Assembly: GCF_902859625.1 (NCBI RefSeq)
Contig: NZ_CADIJX010000006.1
Location: 186,001-250,000, forward strand
DNA from: Achromobacter pestifer
GTDB lineage: Bacteria > Pseudomonadota > Gammaproteobacteria > Burkholderiales > Burkholderiaceae_B
Direction: 5' to 3'
DNA length: 64,000 bases
The translations under genes were made by a program, and so were the position numbers. This document shows, one piece after another, positions 45,402 to 53,840 of this stretch (position 1 is its first letter; the number at the start of each line of letters is the position of its first letter). Under the pieces are notes generated by a model. The model saw only the letters and a list, made by a program, of their open reading frames with translations, made no database searches and had not been told where the DNA came from.

Positions 45402-45872
45402 TCAGGCGAGCGGGACCGCCGTGGTGTAGAGCACCTGCTTTAGCGCGAAACTGGAGCGGATGCTTGCAACACCGGGGATGCGTGTGATGTGTTCGACGAT
45501 CAGGCGTTCCAGCGCGTCCACGTCCGGCACCAGCGCGCGGATCAGGTAGTCGGCGTCACCCGACATCAGATAGCACTCCATGATCTCTGGCAGGACGGCG
45601 ATTTCACGTTCAAAGACGTCGAGGGCTGCCTTGCGTTGCTTATCCAGCGAGATCTGGATGAACACATTGACCTTCAGCCCAAGCTTGCGCGCGTTCAGCA
45701 GCGTGACCCGGCGGTCGATCAGGCCTTCGGTTTCAAGCCGGCGCACTCTGGCCAGGCAGGGCGAGGCGGACAGGTTCACGCGGGCGGCAAGTTCCACGTT
45801 GGTCAGGCGCGCGTCGCGCTGAAGTTCGTTCAGAATCCGGATGTCAGTGGCATCCAGGTTGATTTCCGGCAT
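45402..45872 (-). CDS. Lrp/AsnC-family regulator
   Basis: The 156-residue protein has an N-terminal helix-turn-helix ([38 protein letters not shown]) and a C-terminal RAM/AsnC domain with [16 protein letters not shown]. It probably senses an amino acid. It is divergent from an EamA exporter, a common pairing for amino-acid efflux. Confidence 0.93.
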   Translation of the reverse strand: MPEINLDATDIRILNELQRDARLTNVELAARVNLSASPCLARVRRLETEGLIDRRVTLLNARKLGLKVNVFIQISLDKQRKAALDVFEREIAVLPEIMECYLMSGDADYLIRALVPDVDALERLIVEHITRIPGVASIRSSFALKQVLYTTAVPLA

Positions 45873-45980
45873 AAGTCACCTAAGTGTTATCGATTGGCAG
45901 TGCATTTGTGCTGAGGATGTAGTGTATCGAAGTGAATTGAGGTGAAATGTTCTGGGGTTTACCCTATAGACTATTTCTTC

Positions 45981-46000
45981 CTTTGGTCAATCGGCCAAAG
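45981..46000. promoter_or_regulatory. Inverted repeat between lrp-type gene and EamA gene
   Basis: CTTTGGTC-AATC-GGCCAAAG is an 8-bp inverted repeat with one T/C mismatch, 33 bases before the EamA start. It may be an operator for the divergent regulator. Confidence 0.45.
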
Positions 46001-46032
46001 CGCAGAATAATCAAGCGGTAGATTGGGCAGTA

Positions 46033-46944
46033 ATGAGTCAGCAAAGCACGTTGCGTAAGTTCTTGCCGTTGGTGGGCGCGGTCATGATCTGGGGCGGAAA
46101 TTGGCCCGTCATGAAGCTGGGATTGGCGCACATGAGTCCGCTGTGGCTGGCCGCCAGCCGTTTTGGATCAGCCGCGCTGATCAGTGTGCTGGTGCTGGGC
46201 CTGGTGGGGCGCCTGCGGCTGCCGACGCGCCAGGAATGGCCGTTGGTGGCGGGCGTGGCGCTGCTGCAAATGGGCGCCTTCACTGCGTTGGCGTTGTGGG
46301 CCTTGCAGTACGTGGCGCCCGGGCGTGCCTCCGTGATTGCATACGCGACCTCGATCTGGGTCATTCCTCTGTCCGCCTTGACCCTGAAAGAGCGTTTGTC
46401 GATGGGGCAGTGGTTGGCGACCGCGTTGAGCTATGCAGGCATTGGTGTGATCGTCGCGCCGGCGTTCAGCCCATGGCAGGCACACACGGTCATCGGTCTG
46501 GTCATGCTGCTGGGCGCCTCGTTCGCGTGGGCCTGCAACATCATTCAGCTGCGCGGCAACCGTCACGTGCGATTGGGCGCGGACATGATCCCCTGGCAGA
46601 CCGCCATCGCCACCGTGCCGCTGGCCGCGCTGGCCTGGATGCGTGACGGTGCGCCCAGCTTCCTGGCCGTGCCGGATGCATGGCCCATCATCTTGTACAC
46701 CGGGCCACTGGCCACCGCGCTGACCTTTATCGTGGTGCTGGGCATGACGCAGAAAATGCCGCCGGTGGCGACGTCCATCGCGATGCTGTGCGTGCCGGTG
46801 ATCGGTTTGATCGTGTCGTCGGTGGTGTTCCATGAAAGGATCTCTGCCGACCTGGCGCTGGGCTTGTCGCTGATCGGCGCAAGCGTTGTTGCTTCCGCGC
46901 TGGCGTCGCGCTTCAAGCGCCCAATGGTGCTGCGTCCTTCCTAG
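46033..46944 (+). CDS. EamA/DMT-family transporter
   Basis: The 303-residue protein has about ten membrane segments in two EamA repeats. The first begins VGAVMIWGGNWPVMKLGL, and the second contains LLGASFAWACNIIQLRG and ATSIAMLCVPVIGLIVS. It is an exporter of the RhtA/YedA type. The adjacent Lrp-type gene suggests export of an amino acid or related metabolite. Confidence 0.9.
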   Translation: MSQQSTLRKFLPLVGAVMIWGGNWPVMKLGLAHMSPLWLAASRFGSAALISVLVLGLVGRLRLPTRQEWPLVAGVALLQMGAFTALALWALQYVAPGRASVIAYATSIWVIPLSALTLKERLSMGQWLATALSYAGIGVIVAPAFSPWQAHTVIGLVMLLGASFAWACNIIQLRGNRHVRLGADMIPWQTAIATVPLAALAWMRDGAPSFLAVPDAWPIILYTGPLATALTFIVVLGMTQKMPPVATSIAMLCVPVIGLIVSSVVFHERISADLALGLSLIGASVVASALASRFKRPMVLRPS

Positions 46945-47004
46945 AACGCTCTAGAATGGCGTGCGCCAGGGAAGGCCTGGCATTTCTCTGGGTGCACGTC
47001 GTAA

Positions 47005-47751
47005 ATGGACTCCCTATATGTGCTGGTCGTGGTGGGCGCCATGGCCGCGGGATTTGTGCAGGGCCTGTCGGGGTTCGGATTCGGGATGGTGGCCATGTCC
47101 TTCTGGGCCTGGACGATCGACCCCAGGCTGGCTGCGGCGATGGCCGTGTTCGGTTCCTTGACGGGCCAACTGTTGGCCGCATTCACGGTACGGCGCGGCT
47201 TTGCACTGACGCATCTGTTGCCCTTCATCGTCGGCGGCTTGGCCGGTATTCCGCTGGGCGTGATGTTGTTGCCGCATCTGGATCCCTTGCTGTTCAAAAC
47301 GTTCATCGGCGCCTTGCTGGGGATCTGGTGTCCGATCATGTTGTTCGCGACTCGTCTGCCGCGTATCACCGCAGGCGGCAAAGTCGCGGACGGCGTGGCG
47401 GGCGCCGTGGGCGGCATCATGGGCGGCATCGGCGGATTCACGGGCGTCATCCCGACGTTGTGGTGCACCCTGCGGGGGTTCGATCGCGATGTGCAACGCT
47501 CGGTGATTCAGAATTTCAATTTGTCCATGCTGGCGGTGACGATGGCCACCTACGTGTTCACGGGCGTGGTCACACGTGACATGCTGCCGTTGTTTGCCAT
47601 GATCGTGCCTGCCATGCTTGTGCCCACGCTGCTGGGCGCGCGCTTGTATGTGGGCATTAGCGACATTGCGTTTCGCCGGATCGTGCTGGGCTTGCTGACG
47701 CTTTCCGGCATTGCGCTGCTGGCGTCATCGGTGCCCAAGCTGCTGGGCTAG
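47005..47751 (+). CDS. TSUP-family permease (TauE/SafE)
   Basis: The 248-residue protein has about eight membrane segments. The N-terminal GFVQGLSGFGFGMVAMSFW and central GIGGFTGVIPTLWCTLRGFDRD are characteristic of TauE/SafE. These carry sulfur-containing anions or organic acids. It follows the EamA gene in the same direction with 60 bases between. Confidence 0.9.
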   Translation: MDSLYVLVVVGAMAAGFVQGLSGFGFGMVAMSFWAWTIDPRLAAAMAVFGSLTGQLLAAFTVRRGFALTHLLPFIVGGLAGIPLGVMLLPHLDPLLFKTFIGALLGIWCPIMLFATRLPRITAGGKVADGVAGAVGGIMGGIGGFTGVIPTLWCTLRGFDRDVQRSVIQNFNLSMLAVTMATYVFTGVVTRDMLPLFAMIVPAMLVPTLLGARLYVGISDIAFRRIVLGLLTLSGIALLASSVPKLLG

Positions 47752-47805
47752 CCCGAGGCGGCGCGGCCGGCATGCTATCGTTAAGCCTTCAAGAGAGAAT
47801 CACGC

Positions 47806-48030
47806 ATGGCATTGCATCGTTTCCAGAAAGGCGAACTGGGCCATTGGCTGCGGCTCGTTGCCGATAATTCCGAGCCGGGCGCCGCTCAAGCGGATGTGCC
47901 CGAGGAAGTCGCGAAGGCGCTGGTGACCTTGCGTTGCATTCAGGCTGGCGCCGATGGCCGCTGGCTTGTCACTGAAAAGGGCAAGCTTGCCCTTCGCATG
48001 GAAGAGCCAGGCGCCATACACGTGCGCTGA
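47806..48030 (+). CDS. Unknown small protein
   Basis: The 74-residue protein starts MALHRFQKGELGHWLRLVAD with an AGAGAG site. The second half (ALVTLRCIQAGADGRWLVTEKGKLAL) resembles a winged-helix fragment, which is only an impression. No family is recognised. Confidence 0.65.
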   Translation: MALHRFQKGELGHWLRLVADNSEPGAAQADVPEEVAKALVTLRCIQAGADGRWLVTEKGKLALRMEEPGAIHVR

Positions 48031-48371
48031 GCAACCGCTACGCAGGCGCTGGGCGCCGCTGGCCGCATTCCTGATCTGCCCCAAATATTGCGCGTCACAT
48101 TGCAGTGGCTTGAGCCAAGACGCCTGAAGAACGGCATAGTTTGCGAATGATTTCGCTGTATGTCGTGAGTTCGAGGGTATTGGCGGGACAGTACGGGAAT
48201 CTCCTGAGACGGAATGTGCGATTTGGCATCTTCTGGATGTATCGCGCCTGCTGTGTCGCCAGTAAGATGAACTTGCGTGACGCTTTCAGGTCTATTTATT
48301 GATGCGGGAATTCTGCTCCCGCCACGTCACGCGTGGTTCACGCGTTTAGGTAACCGACTGGGAGGTAGCAC
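48031..48371. other. Intergenic region with two small hairpins
   Basis: No gene is convincing. GCGGGA-N7-TCCCGC (48304-48322) and ACGCGTG-GTT-CACGCGT (48329-48345) lie in the leader of the next gene, whose GGAGG is at about 48361. Their role is unknown. Confidence 0.5.
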
Positions 48372-48584
48372 ATGCAGCATCGTGACCAGGAAGTACTGAT
48401 CGACGTTTCCACAGCGGCCATGGATACCGGCGGATATGGCGTTTTGCTGACGGTAACGGCCGAGGGCGGCACCGAAGTGGATGCCGCATTTTCCCACTTG
48501 GGCAACTGCGCTTCGTTGGACGAAGCACGTGGTCGCGCGGAAATTTTCGCGCAGAACTGGGTCGAGGAAAATATCTTCCGATAG
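48372..48584 (+). CDS. Unknown small protein
   Basis: The 70-residue protein starts MQHRDQEVLIDVSTAAMDTG. A GGGAGG site gives strong translation. It has a beta-rich first half and a helical end (DEARGRAEIFAQNWVEENIF). No membrane segment and no recognised family. Confidence 0.75.
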   Translation: MQHRDQEVLIDVSTAAMDTGGYGVLLTVTAEGGTEVDAAFSHLGNCASLDEARGRAEIFAQNWVEENIFR

Positions 48585-48730
48585 GGCACGGCCCTGGGCG
48601 AAGCCAAGAGGTTGAACCGGTCTGTGCGGGCATGACGCTGCGGAGAATACTCGAAAGTTTGCGACGAAAATTTCGGTTATCGTTGCTGCTCCAAAACCTG
48701 GGGCCCTTTTTGGGTATGCGTCGTTCCAAG

Positions 48731-49843
48731 ATGATTGCCGCACAGACCAACCTCTCTCTTGCAGAGCATGTCCGCGCGCTGCGCGAGCATTTCGATGGCG
48801 TGATCCTGCCCATGTGGATGGGGCGGGGCTTCAATGACGCCACGGGTCTACCCTTTGAATCGCTGGATGCCGCAACGGGCGAGCCGCTTGCGCCGGTGCG
48901 TTATCGGGCCATGGCGTGCGCCCGGCAACTGTACGTGTTTGCGCAGGCGCCCGGTGTTGCCGCCGGCCAGCATGCCGACCGCCTGTTTGAATCATTGCGC
49001 CGTGTGTTTCGCGACGAGGCGCACGGCGGATGGCGATATAGCGTGGACGCCGATGCGCGTCCGCTGGACGAAACCCAGGATCTGTATACGCACGCATTCA
49101 TCGTTCTGGCCTGCGCGGCGTATTTTCAGCGCAGCCGCCATGCGGATGCGCGCAAGCTCATGTTGACGACCGCGTCGACGATTGAGGCGCGCTTCAAGAC
49201 GCGCGACGGGCTATACCACGCGGCGCTGAGCCCTGACTTTGTTCAGGCGCTGCGCCCGCCCGCGCAGAATCCCATGATGCATCTGACCGAGGCGTATCTG
49301 GCTGCGGCCCAGGTGGCCGAGCCCGCATTGTTCGCGCAGCACTTGCGCGGCTTGGCGCAGGGCATCAGCCAGTTTTTCGTGCACGTGCCCACGCAATGTA
49401 TTTCCGAGGCGTTGCAAGGCACGGCAGGCAACCGACTGGAACCCGGGCACCAATTCGAATGGCTATCGCTGGTGCATGGGGCCACCGAAGTCTTTGAAAG
49501 CCTGGACCTGGTGGAATCGCTGCCGCGTGCAGTGCATTGGTCCCGGGCGCATGGCGTGGCTGCCGATGGGACGGGGGTGCTGGCGTCATTGAATGAGTCG
49601 GGGGCCGTCATCGACGATACGCGCCGTATCTGGGCGCAGACGGAATATCTGCGTGCCTTGGCGGTGCAGGGCGATTGGCCGGCGCTGGTGGAGGGACTTG
49701 CCAATTTCCGCGCGCGTTTCCTGCACGAAGGGGGCTGGTTCGAGTGCCTGGATGGAGCGGGTAATGTCGTGCGGGCCGATATGCCGTCCACGTCGCCTTA
49801 CCACCTGGCAACCTGCCTGGCAGCCCTGCCGATTGTTGTTTAA
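48731..49843 (+). CDS. AGE-family sugar epimerase/isomerase
   Basis: The protein has about 370 residues from MIAAQTNLSLAEHVRAL; ATG 48716 and a start at 48632 are possible but their residues look non-coding. The (alpha/alpha)6-barrel motifs are GGWRYSVDADARPLDETQDLYTHAF, NPMMHLTEAYLAA, EPGHQFEWLSLV and IWAQTEYLRAL, with catalytic His residues. Homologues isomerise mannose/fructose or epimerise N-acylglucosamine. The end of the gene is part of a 26-bp tandem duplication. Confidence 0.88.
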   Translation: MIAAQTNLSLAEHVRALREHFDGVILPMWMGRGFNDATGLPFESLDAATGEPLAPVRYRAMACARQLYVFAQAPGVAAGQHADRLFESLRRVFRDEAHGGWRYSVDADARPLDETQDLYTHAFIVLACAAYFQRSRHADARKLMLTTASTIEARFKTRDGLYHAALSPDFVQALRPPAQNPMMHLTEAYLAAAQVAEPALFAQHLRGLAQGISQFFVHVPTQCISEALQGTAGNRLEPGHQFEWLSLVHGATEVFESLDLVESLPRAVHWSRAHGVAADGTGVLASLNESGAVIDDTRRIWAQTEYLRALAVQGDWPALVEGLANFRARFLHEGGWFECLDGAGNVVRADMPSTSPYHLATCLAALPIVV

Positions 49844-49883
49844 TGATCACGTTAACAATTGTTGTTTAATGATCGCGTTAACA
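49832..49883. repeat. Tandem 26-bp duplication at the end of the epimerase gene
   Basis: The unit starts ATTGTTGTTTAATGATC and ends CGTTAACA. It occurs twice head to tail with one A/G difference. Copy 1 includes the last three codons and the stop of the epimerase gene, and copy 2 repeats them outside the gene. Confidence 0.85.
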
Positions 49884-49971
49884 ATTTTTGTCGTTCTGTT
49901 GTCATGAATTGATAGAAAAATATTGGTGAAATCCCTTACAATTTGCTAACACTGTTTGTGGGGAAGCATCA

Positions 49972-50187
49972 ATGAGCGTTATGTGCTTGGCTTGCCAACG
50001 CATCAATCCGGGGCTTTCGGGCGTAGCACCGCATTCGCACCTGGGACATCAAGGTTTCACCAATCCGACGCAGAAAGGGCGTGAGGAAAGCCGCGAAGAC
50101 CATTTCCGCTGCCTGAGTTGCGGCGCAAAATGGTTGCGTGAAACCGATAAGTGGGGCGTGGACCTGGGCTTCAAGCTTGCGCCTTGA
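49972..50187 (+). CDS. Small zinc-ribbon-like protein
   Basis: The 71-residue protein has two Cys-x2-Cys knuckles, MCLACQ near residue 5-8 and RCLSCGAKW near 47-50, separated by about 40 residues with several His. This suggests one zinc site. A GGGGAAG site precedes the ATG. The family is unknown to me, and it has its own terminator downstream. Confidence 0.75.
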   Translation: MSVMCLACQRINPGLSGVAPHSHLGHQGFTNPTQKGREESREDHFRCLSCGAKWLRETDKWGVDLGFKLAP

Positions 50188-50210
50188 TTCGTTGCGCTGC
50201 CGTGTTGAAA

Positions 50211-50236
50211 GCGGGCCTCTGTGAAGAGGCCCGTTT
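50211..50236. terminator. Terminator of the zinc-ribbon gene
   Basis: CGGGCCTCT, loop GTGA, AGAGGCCCG followed by TTTC, with AAA upstream, form a 9-bp stem 24 bases past the stop. It may act in both directions, also serving the convergent LysR gene. Confidence 0.8.
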
Positions 50237-50298
50237 CATTTTGAATTGCTTTGCGCCGTTCCCCGAAACTTTATGTATCAGCCCAACCCGCCTTGGAG

Positions 50299-51234
50299 TC
50301 AGGGCGTTGGCCTGGCGGCGAGCACGTCGGGGTCCGCGTTGGCGGTTTGCAGCAGCCATTGCCGGAAACAGGCCAGCGCGTAGTGATCGCGGCGCTGAGC
50401 CGGCGCGCACAAGTGATAGCCGCGGCTTAATCGGATGGGCAGGTCGGGAAAGGGGGCGGCCACTCGGCCGGCCTGGAGTTCGTCACGCACCAGGCAGCGC
50501 TGCAACACGGCGATCCCCATGTCGGCCATGACGGCGCGGACCAGGATGGATACCTGGTCGAATCCGTTGGACAGCGCGACGGCATCGCGCGGCACGCCAG
50601 CCGCCGTGAACCATTGGGCCCAGTTGTCCTTGCCGTTCGAGTGATACAGCAGCGGTTCGCCCAGCAGGCCGTTGGGTGTGTTCCACAACCCCTGAGCCTG
50701 CCTGGTGGCCAGTCGTCCGGGATGGCAGATCACCACCATTTCCCGACCGATGACGTAGTCGGCTTGCCATCCGGGCCACTGTTCGGGCGTGCCGGACAGG
50801 ATGCTGGCGTCGGGTGTCGCGCCTGAAAAGTCCTCATTGCGCCGATAGGCCACAAAACTCAGGTGGATCTCGGGATGACGGCGGTGGAAGTCGGGCAGGT
50901 GCGGCACCAGCCAGGCGCTGGCCAACGTGGGAACCGTGGAAAGCGTCAGGTGGAAGCGGCGGTCGTCCGCCCGAAGTTCGGTGCTGAGCGCTTCAATGGC
51001 CTGCAACGGTGCCTGTGCACCTTCGTAGAGCCGCCGCCCCATGTCGGTCAGGGTCAGCCCGTGCGCGTTCCTGTGCATCAAGGGCTGGCCGAAATGCGCC
51101 TCCAGGCGCGAGATGGCGCGGCTGATGGCGCCCTGGGTCACGCACAGGGTCTGCGCGGCTTGGGTGAAGCTGCCCAAGCGCGCCGCCGTGATGAAGGCAT
51201 GCAGCTCGGACATGGAGGGCGAGTGCAAACGCAT
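50299..51234 (-). CDS. LysR-family transcriptional regulator
   Basis: The protein has 311 residues from MRLHSPSMSELHAFIT. The N-terminal helix-turn-helix is AARLGSFTQAAQTLCVTQGAISRAISRLE, like GcvA/AmpR-type LysR proteins. The effector domain follows with LSTVPTLASAWLVPHLPDFHRRHP. It is divergent from the Bug/N-formylglutamate hydrolase pair and likely controls it. Confidence 0.92.
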   Translation of the reverse strand: MRLHSPSMSELHAFITAARLGSFTQAAQTLCVTQGAISRAISRLEAHFGQPLMHRNAHGLTLTDMGRRLYEGAQAPLQAIEALSTELRADDRRFHLTLSTVPTLASAWLVPHLPDFHRRHPEIHLSFVAYRRNEDFSGATPDASILSGTPEQWPGWQADYVIGREMVVICHPGRLATRQAQGLWNTPNGLLGEPLLYHSNGKDNWAQWFTAAGVPRDAVALSNGFDQVSILVRAVMADMGIAVLQRCLVRDELQAGRVAAPFPDLPIRLSRGYHLCAPAQRRDHYALACFRQWLLQTANADPDVLAARPTP

Positions 51235-51358
51235 TGAGCATGATCTTTGGTAATGAAGGAGTGCAATATAGTCGTTTGAAAGGAGATCGTAAAGTTTGGA
51301 CACTGGCGGCCGTGTTCGTAGACCCATCACCGACCTTATCCATTTTCGGAGTCGCCTC

Positions 51359-52351
51359 ATGTCCCGCCATCTGTTGAACCGGTCTGCGCGTTTCGCGCTT
51401 GCCGGCATGTTCGCCACGTTGTCCTTTGCCGGCATTGCCCAAGCCGCCGACTATCCGTCCCGTCCGATCAAGCTTGTCGTGCCGTTTGCCGCGGGTGGGT
51501 CGACCGACATCGTTGCCCGCCTGGTGGCGGAGTACGCGGGGCGTGATCTGAAGCAGACCATCGTGGTTGAGAACAAGGCGGGCGCGGGCGGCTCGATGGG
51601 CATGGAGCAGGTAGCCCGGTCCACGCCGGACGGCTACACCATCGGCATGGCCACGATGAGCACGCATGGCTCGAACCCCGCCGTGTACCGCAAGATGAAC
51701 TACGACCCCATCAAGGATTTCGCGCCCGTGGCCAATGTGTTGGCCGTGCCCAGCATCTTTGCGATCAATCCGAACTTGCCGGCCAAGAACATGGCTGAAT
51801 TCGTGGCGCTGTCCAAGAGCGCGCCGGCCGACCGCTACAGCTTTGCGTCGCCGGGCGTGGGATCGCTGGGCCACGTGAACATTGAGAACTTCATGATGCT
51901 GTCGGGTATCAAGCTGCTGCACGTGCCGTATCGCGGCGCGGGCCCTGCCTTGAACGATGTGATGGGCGGGCAGGTGGATGCGATCACCGACAATCTGTCG
52001 TCGACCTTGCCGCAGGTGCTGGGCGGCAAATTGCGCCCGTTGGCCGTGCTGGGCGCGCAGCGTTCGCCGCTGCTGCCGGACGTGCCCACCTACATCGAGT
52101 TGGGCTATCCCGACATGGGCACCGGCGGCTGGTTTGGCCTGGTGGCGCCGGCCGGCACGCCGACCGCCGTGATCGACCGCTTGAACCAGGCGGTGCGCGC
52201 CGCGATGCAGGACCCCGAGTTCCGCAAGAAGGCCGAGGACGTGGGTGGTACGCTGATGCCGACGACCCCGCAAGAGTTCCAGGTCCAGATCGAACAGGCC
52301 CTGGCCCGCTACGCCAAGGTGGCCAAGGCCGCCAACATTCAGGCTGACTGA
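51359..52351 (+). CDS. Bug-family periplasmic binding protein
   Basis: The protein has 330 residues from MSRHLLNRSARFALAG, with a signal peptide cleaved after AQA. The motif YPSRPIKLVVPFAAGGSTDI and VVENKAGAGGSMGMEQVA are diagnostic. No Tct permease genes are nearby. It is followed two bases later by an N-formylglutamate amidohydrolase gene, so the ligand may be an N-formylated or related acidic amino acid. Confidence 0.94.
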   Translation: MSRHLLNRSARFALAGMFATLSFAGIAQAADYPSRPIKLVVPFAAGGSTDIVARLVAEYAGRDLKQTIVVENKAGAGGSMGMEQVARSTPDGYTIGMATMSTHGSNPAVYRKMNYDPIKDFAPVANVLAVPSIFAINPNLPAKNMAEFVALSKSAPADRYSFASPGVGSLGHVNIENFMMLSGIKLLHVPYRGAGPALNDVMGGQVDAITDNLSSTLPQVLGGKLRPLAVLGAQRSPLLPDVPTYIELGYPDMGTGGWFGLVAPAGTPTAVIDRLNQAVRAAMQDPEFRKKAEDVGGTLMPTTPQEFQVQIEQALARYAKVAKAANIQAD

Positions 52352-52353
52352 CG

Positions 52354-53232
52354 ATGACTCACGCCGATTTCAACGCGGTTTCCGTGCATGAACCTCAAGG
52401 ACCGGCGTTGCCGCTGGTCTGTGATTCGCCTCACAGCGGCGAACGCTATCCCGATGATTTCGGGGCGGTCGCAACGCATTCGCAGCTGCGCCAGGGCGAA
52501 GACACGCACGTGGACGTGTTGTGGTCGGCGGCCCCCGCCTTGGGAGCCACGTTGATCGCGGCGAATTTCCCGCGTGTGTATATCGACCCGAACCGCACCT
52601 TGCAGGATCTGGATCCGGAATTGCTGGCCGAACCCTGGCCCGATCCTCTGGAACCGGGCGAGAAGACCCGCTTGGGCAAGGGATTGATCTGGCGCCGCAT
52701 GGACAAGGCCACGCCGATCTATGACCGAAAGCTGACGCTGGATGAGGTGCGGCATCGCATTCAGGCGTACTACCAGCCCTATCACGCGGCGCTGTCGCAA
52801 GCGATCAAGGGGGTTGAGCAACGCTTTGGCGCGGTCTGGCACTTGAACCTGCATTCCATGCCCAACGACGCCTACGAGCGCCTGGGCCGGCAAAGCGAGC
52901 ATCCCCTGGCTGACTTTGTACTGGGCGACCGGGACGGCACCACGTGCGAGCCGGAATTCATTGCACTGATCGAGAAGGCCCTGCGCGATCTGGGCTACAC
53001 GGTTGCGCGCAATGATCCCTACAAGGGCGTGCAATTGATCGCGCAGATCGGCCAGCCGGCGCTGAACCGGCACAGTCTGCAAGTGGAGATCCGGCGCCCG
53101 TTGTACATGGACGAGGCCACGCGCGAGCGCAACGCGGGTTTTGAATTGCTCCGCGGGCATCTCTCGCAAGTGCTGGAGCAGGTGGCGGATTACGTGCGGG
53201 TCCGCATGAGCGCCGTTACATCGACAAAATAA
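52354..53232 (+). CDS. N-formylglutamate amidohydrolase (HutG/PF05013-like)
   Basis: The 292-residue protein has the family motifs LVCDSPHSGERYPDDF, DPNRTLQDLDPELL and WHLNLHSMPNDAY, plus LQVEIRRPLYMDE near the end. It hydrolyses N-formyl-L-glutamate to formate and glutamate in histidine breakdown; other N-formyl or N-acyl substrates are possible. No other hut genes are in the window. It is tightly coupled to the Bug gene. Confidence 0.9.
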   Translation: MTHADFNAVSVHEPQGPALPLVCDSPHSGERYPDDFGAVATHSQLRQGEDTHVDVLWSAAPALGATLIAANFPRVYIDPNRTLQDLDPELLAEPWPDPLEPGEKTRLGKGLIWRRMDKATPIYDRKLTLDEVRHRIQAYYQPYHAALSQAIKGVEQRFGAVWHLNLHSMPNDAYERLGRQSEHPLADFVLGDRDGTTCEPEFIALIEKALRDLGYTVARNDPYKGVQLIAQIGQPALNRHSLQVEIRRPLYMDEATRERNAGFELLRGHLSQVLEQVADYVRVRMSAVTSTK

Positions 53233-53271
53233 ACGAGTTTGTGTTTTGGAATGCCTGGAAGCCGGGATTGA

Positions 53272-53303
53272 TGCAGATCAATCCCGGTTTTTTACAGGGT
53301 GCT
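53272..53303 (+). terminator. Terminator of the Bug-amidohydrolase operon
   Basis: CCGGGATTGAT, loop GCAG, ATCAATCCCGG and six T form an 11-bp perfect stem 39 bases after the stop. Confidence 0.93.
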
Positions 53304-53378
53304 TAAGTTTTCTTGTGCCGGGCCGTTGTCGCTAACAACGAGCTGCGCCGTCTTTGGCCGTGGCGATAGGGAACCGTA

Positions 53379-53687
53379 ATGCTAGAGAAGACTATCAACG
53401 GGTTTTCAGTGGTGGCGTATGCGACGCAACCAGAGGGGCGCACGCCTGCGCGGGCGTTTTTGGAGACAAGGCGTCTTAAGCCCAAAGTGAAGGCGGCAGA
53501 CGCTCCCGCGCAGGAAGCGGAGGAGCCGGGAGAATCGGAAGACGCCAAACCGGAAGGCCAGCCTTTCGAGATCTTCGTCAGCCGGCGGTTTCGCAGCGCG
53601 ATCGAAGCGATGTCGGCAGCGCGCAACGCGCTGGACCGCGTGAAAAGCGTGGATGAGGACGGCGTGCCGGATCACCTGCCGGAGTAG
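53379..53687 (+). CDS. Unknown charged protein
   Basis: The 102-residue protein starts MLEKTINGFSVVAYATQPEGRT. It has a Glu/Ala/Pro-rich middle part that looks disordered. The helical C-terminus (FRSAIEAMSAARNALDRVK) may mediate contacts. No family is recognised. Confidence 0.7.
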   Translation: MLEKTINGFSVVAYATQPEGRTPARAFLETRRLKPKVKAADAPAQEAEEPGESEDAKPEGQPFEIFVSRRFRSAIEAMSAARNALDRVKSVDEDGVPDHLPE

Positions 53688-53840
53688 CGCACGCCGGGGT
53701 TTCGGACGCGCTGGCCGAGACTGGCGAGCCGCCGGTCCCATATTGTTATCCCCACTTTGTATTTGTCGAACACCTGAGCGCAGGCTGATGATGCCGCATG
53801 GCAATCATCGCCATTCACAGTCTGCTCAAAAGGAAGGTTG

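Noticed and set aside
48304-48345. Two hairpins that could be a riboswitch before the 70-residue gene
   Set aside because: The stems are short (6-7 bp), without a conserved aptamer pattern or terminator. They are recorded but not claimed as regulatory.
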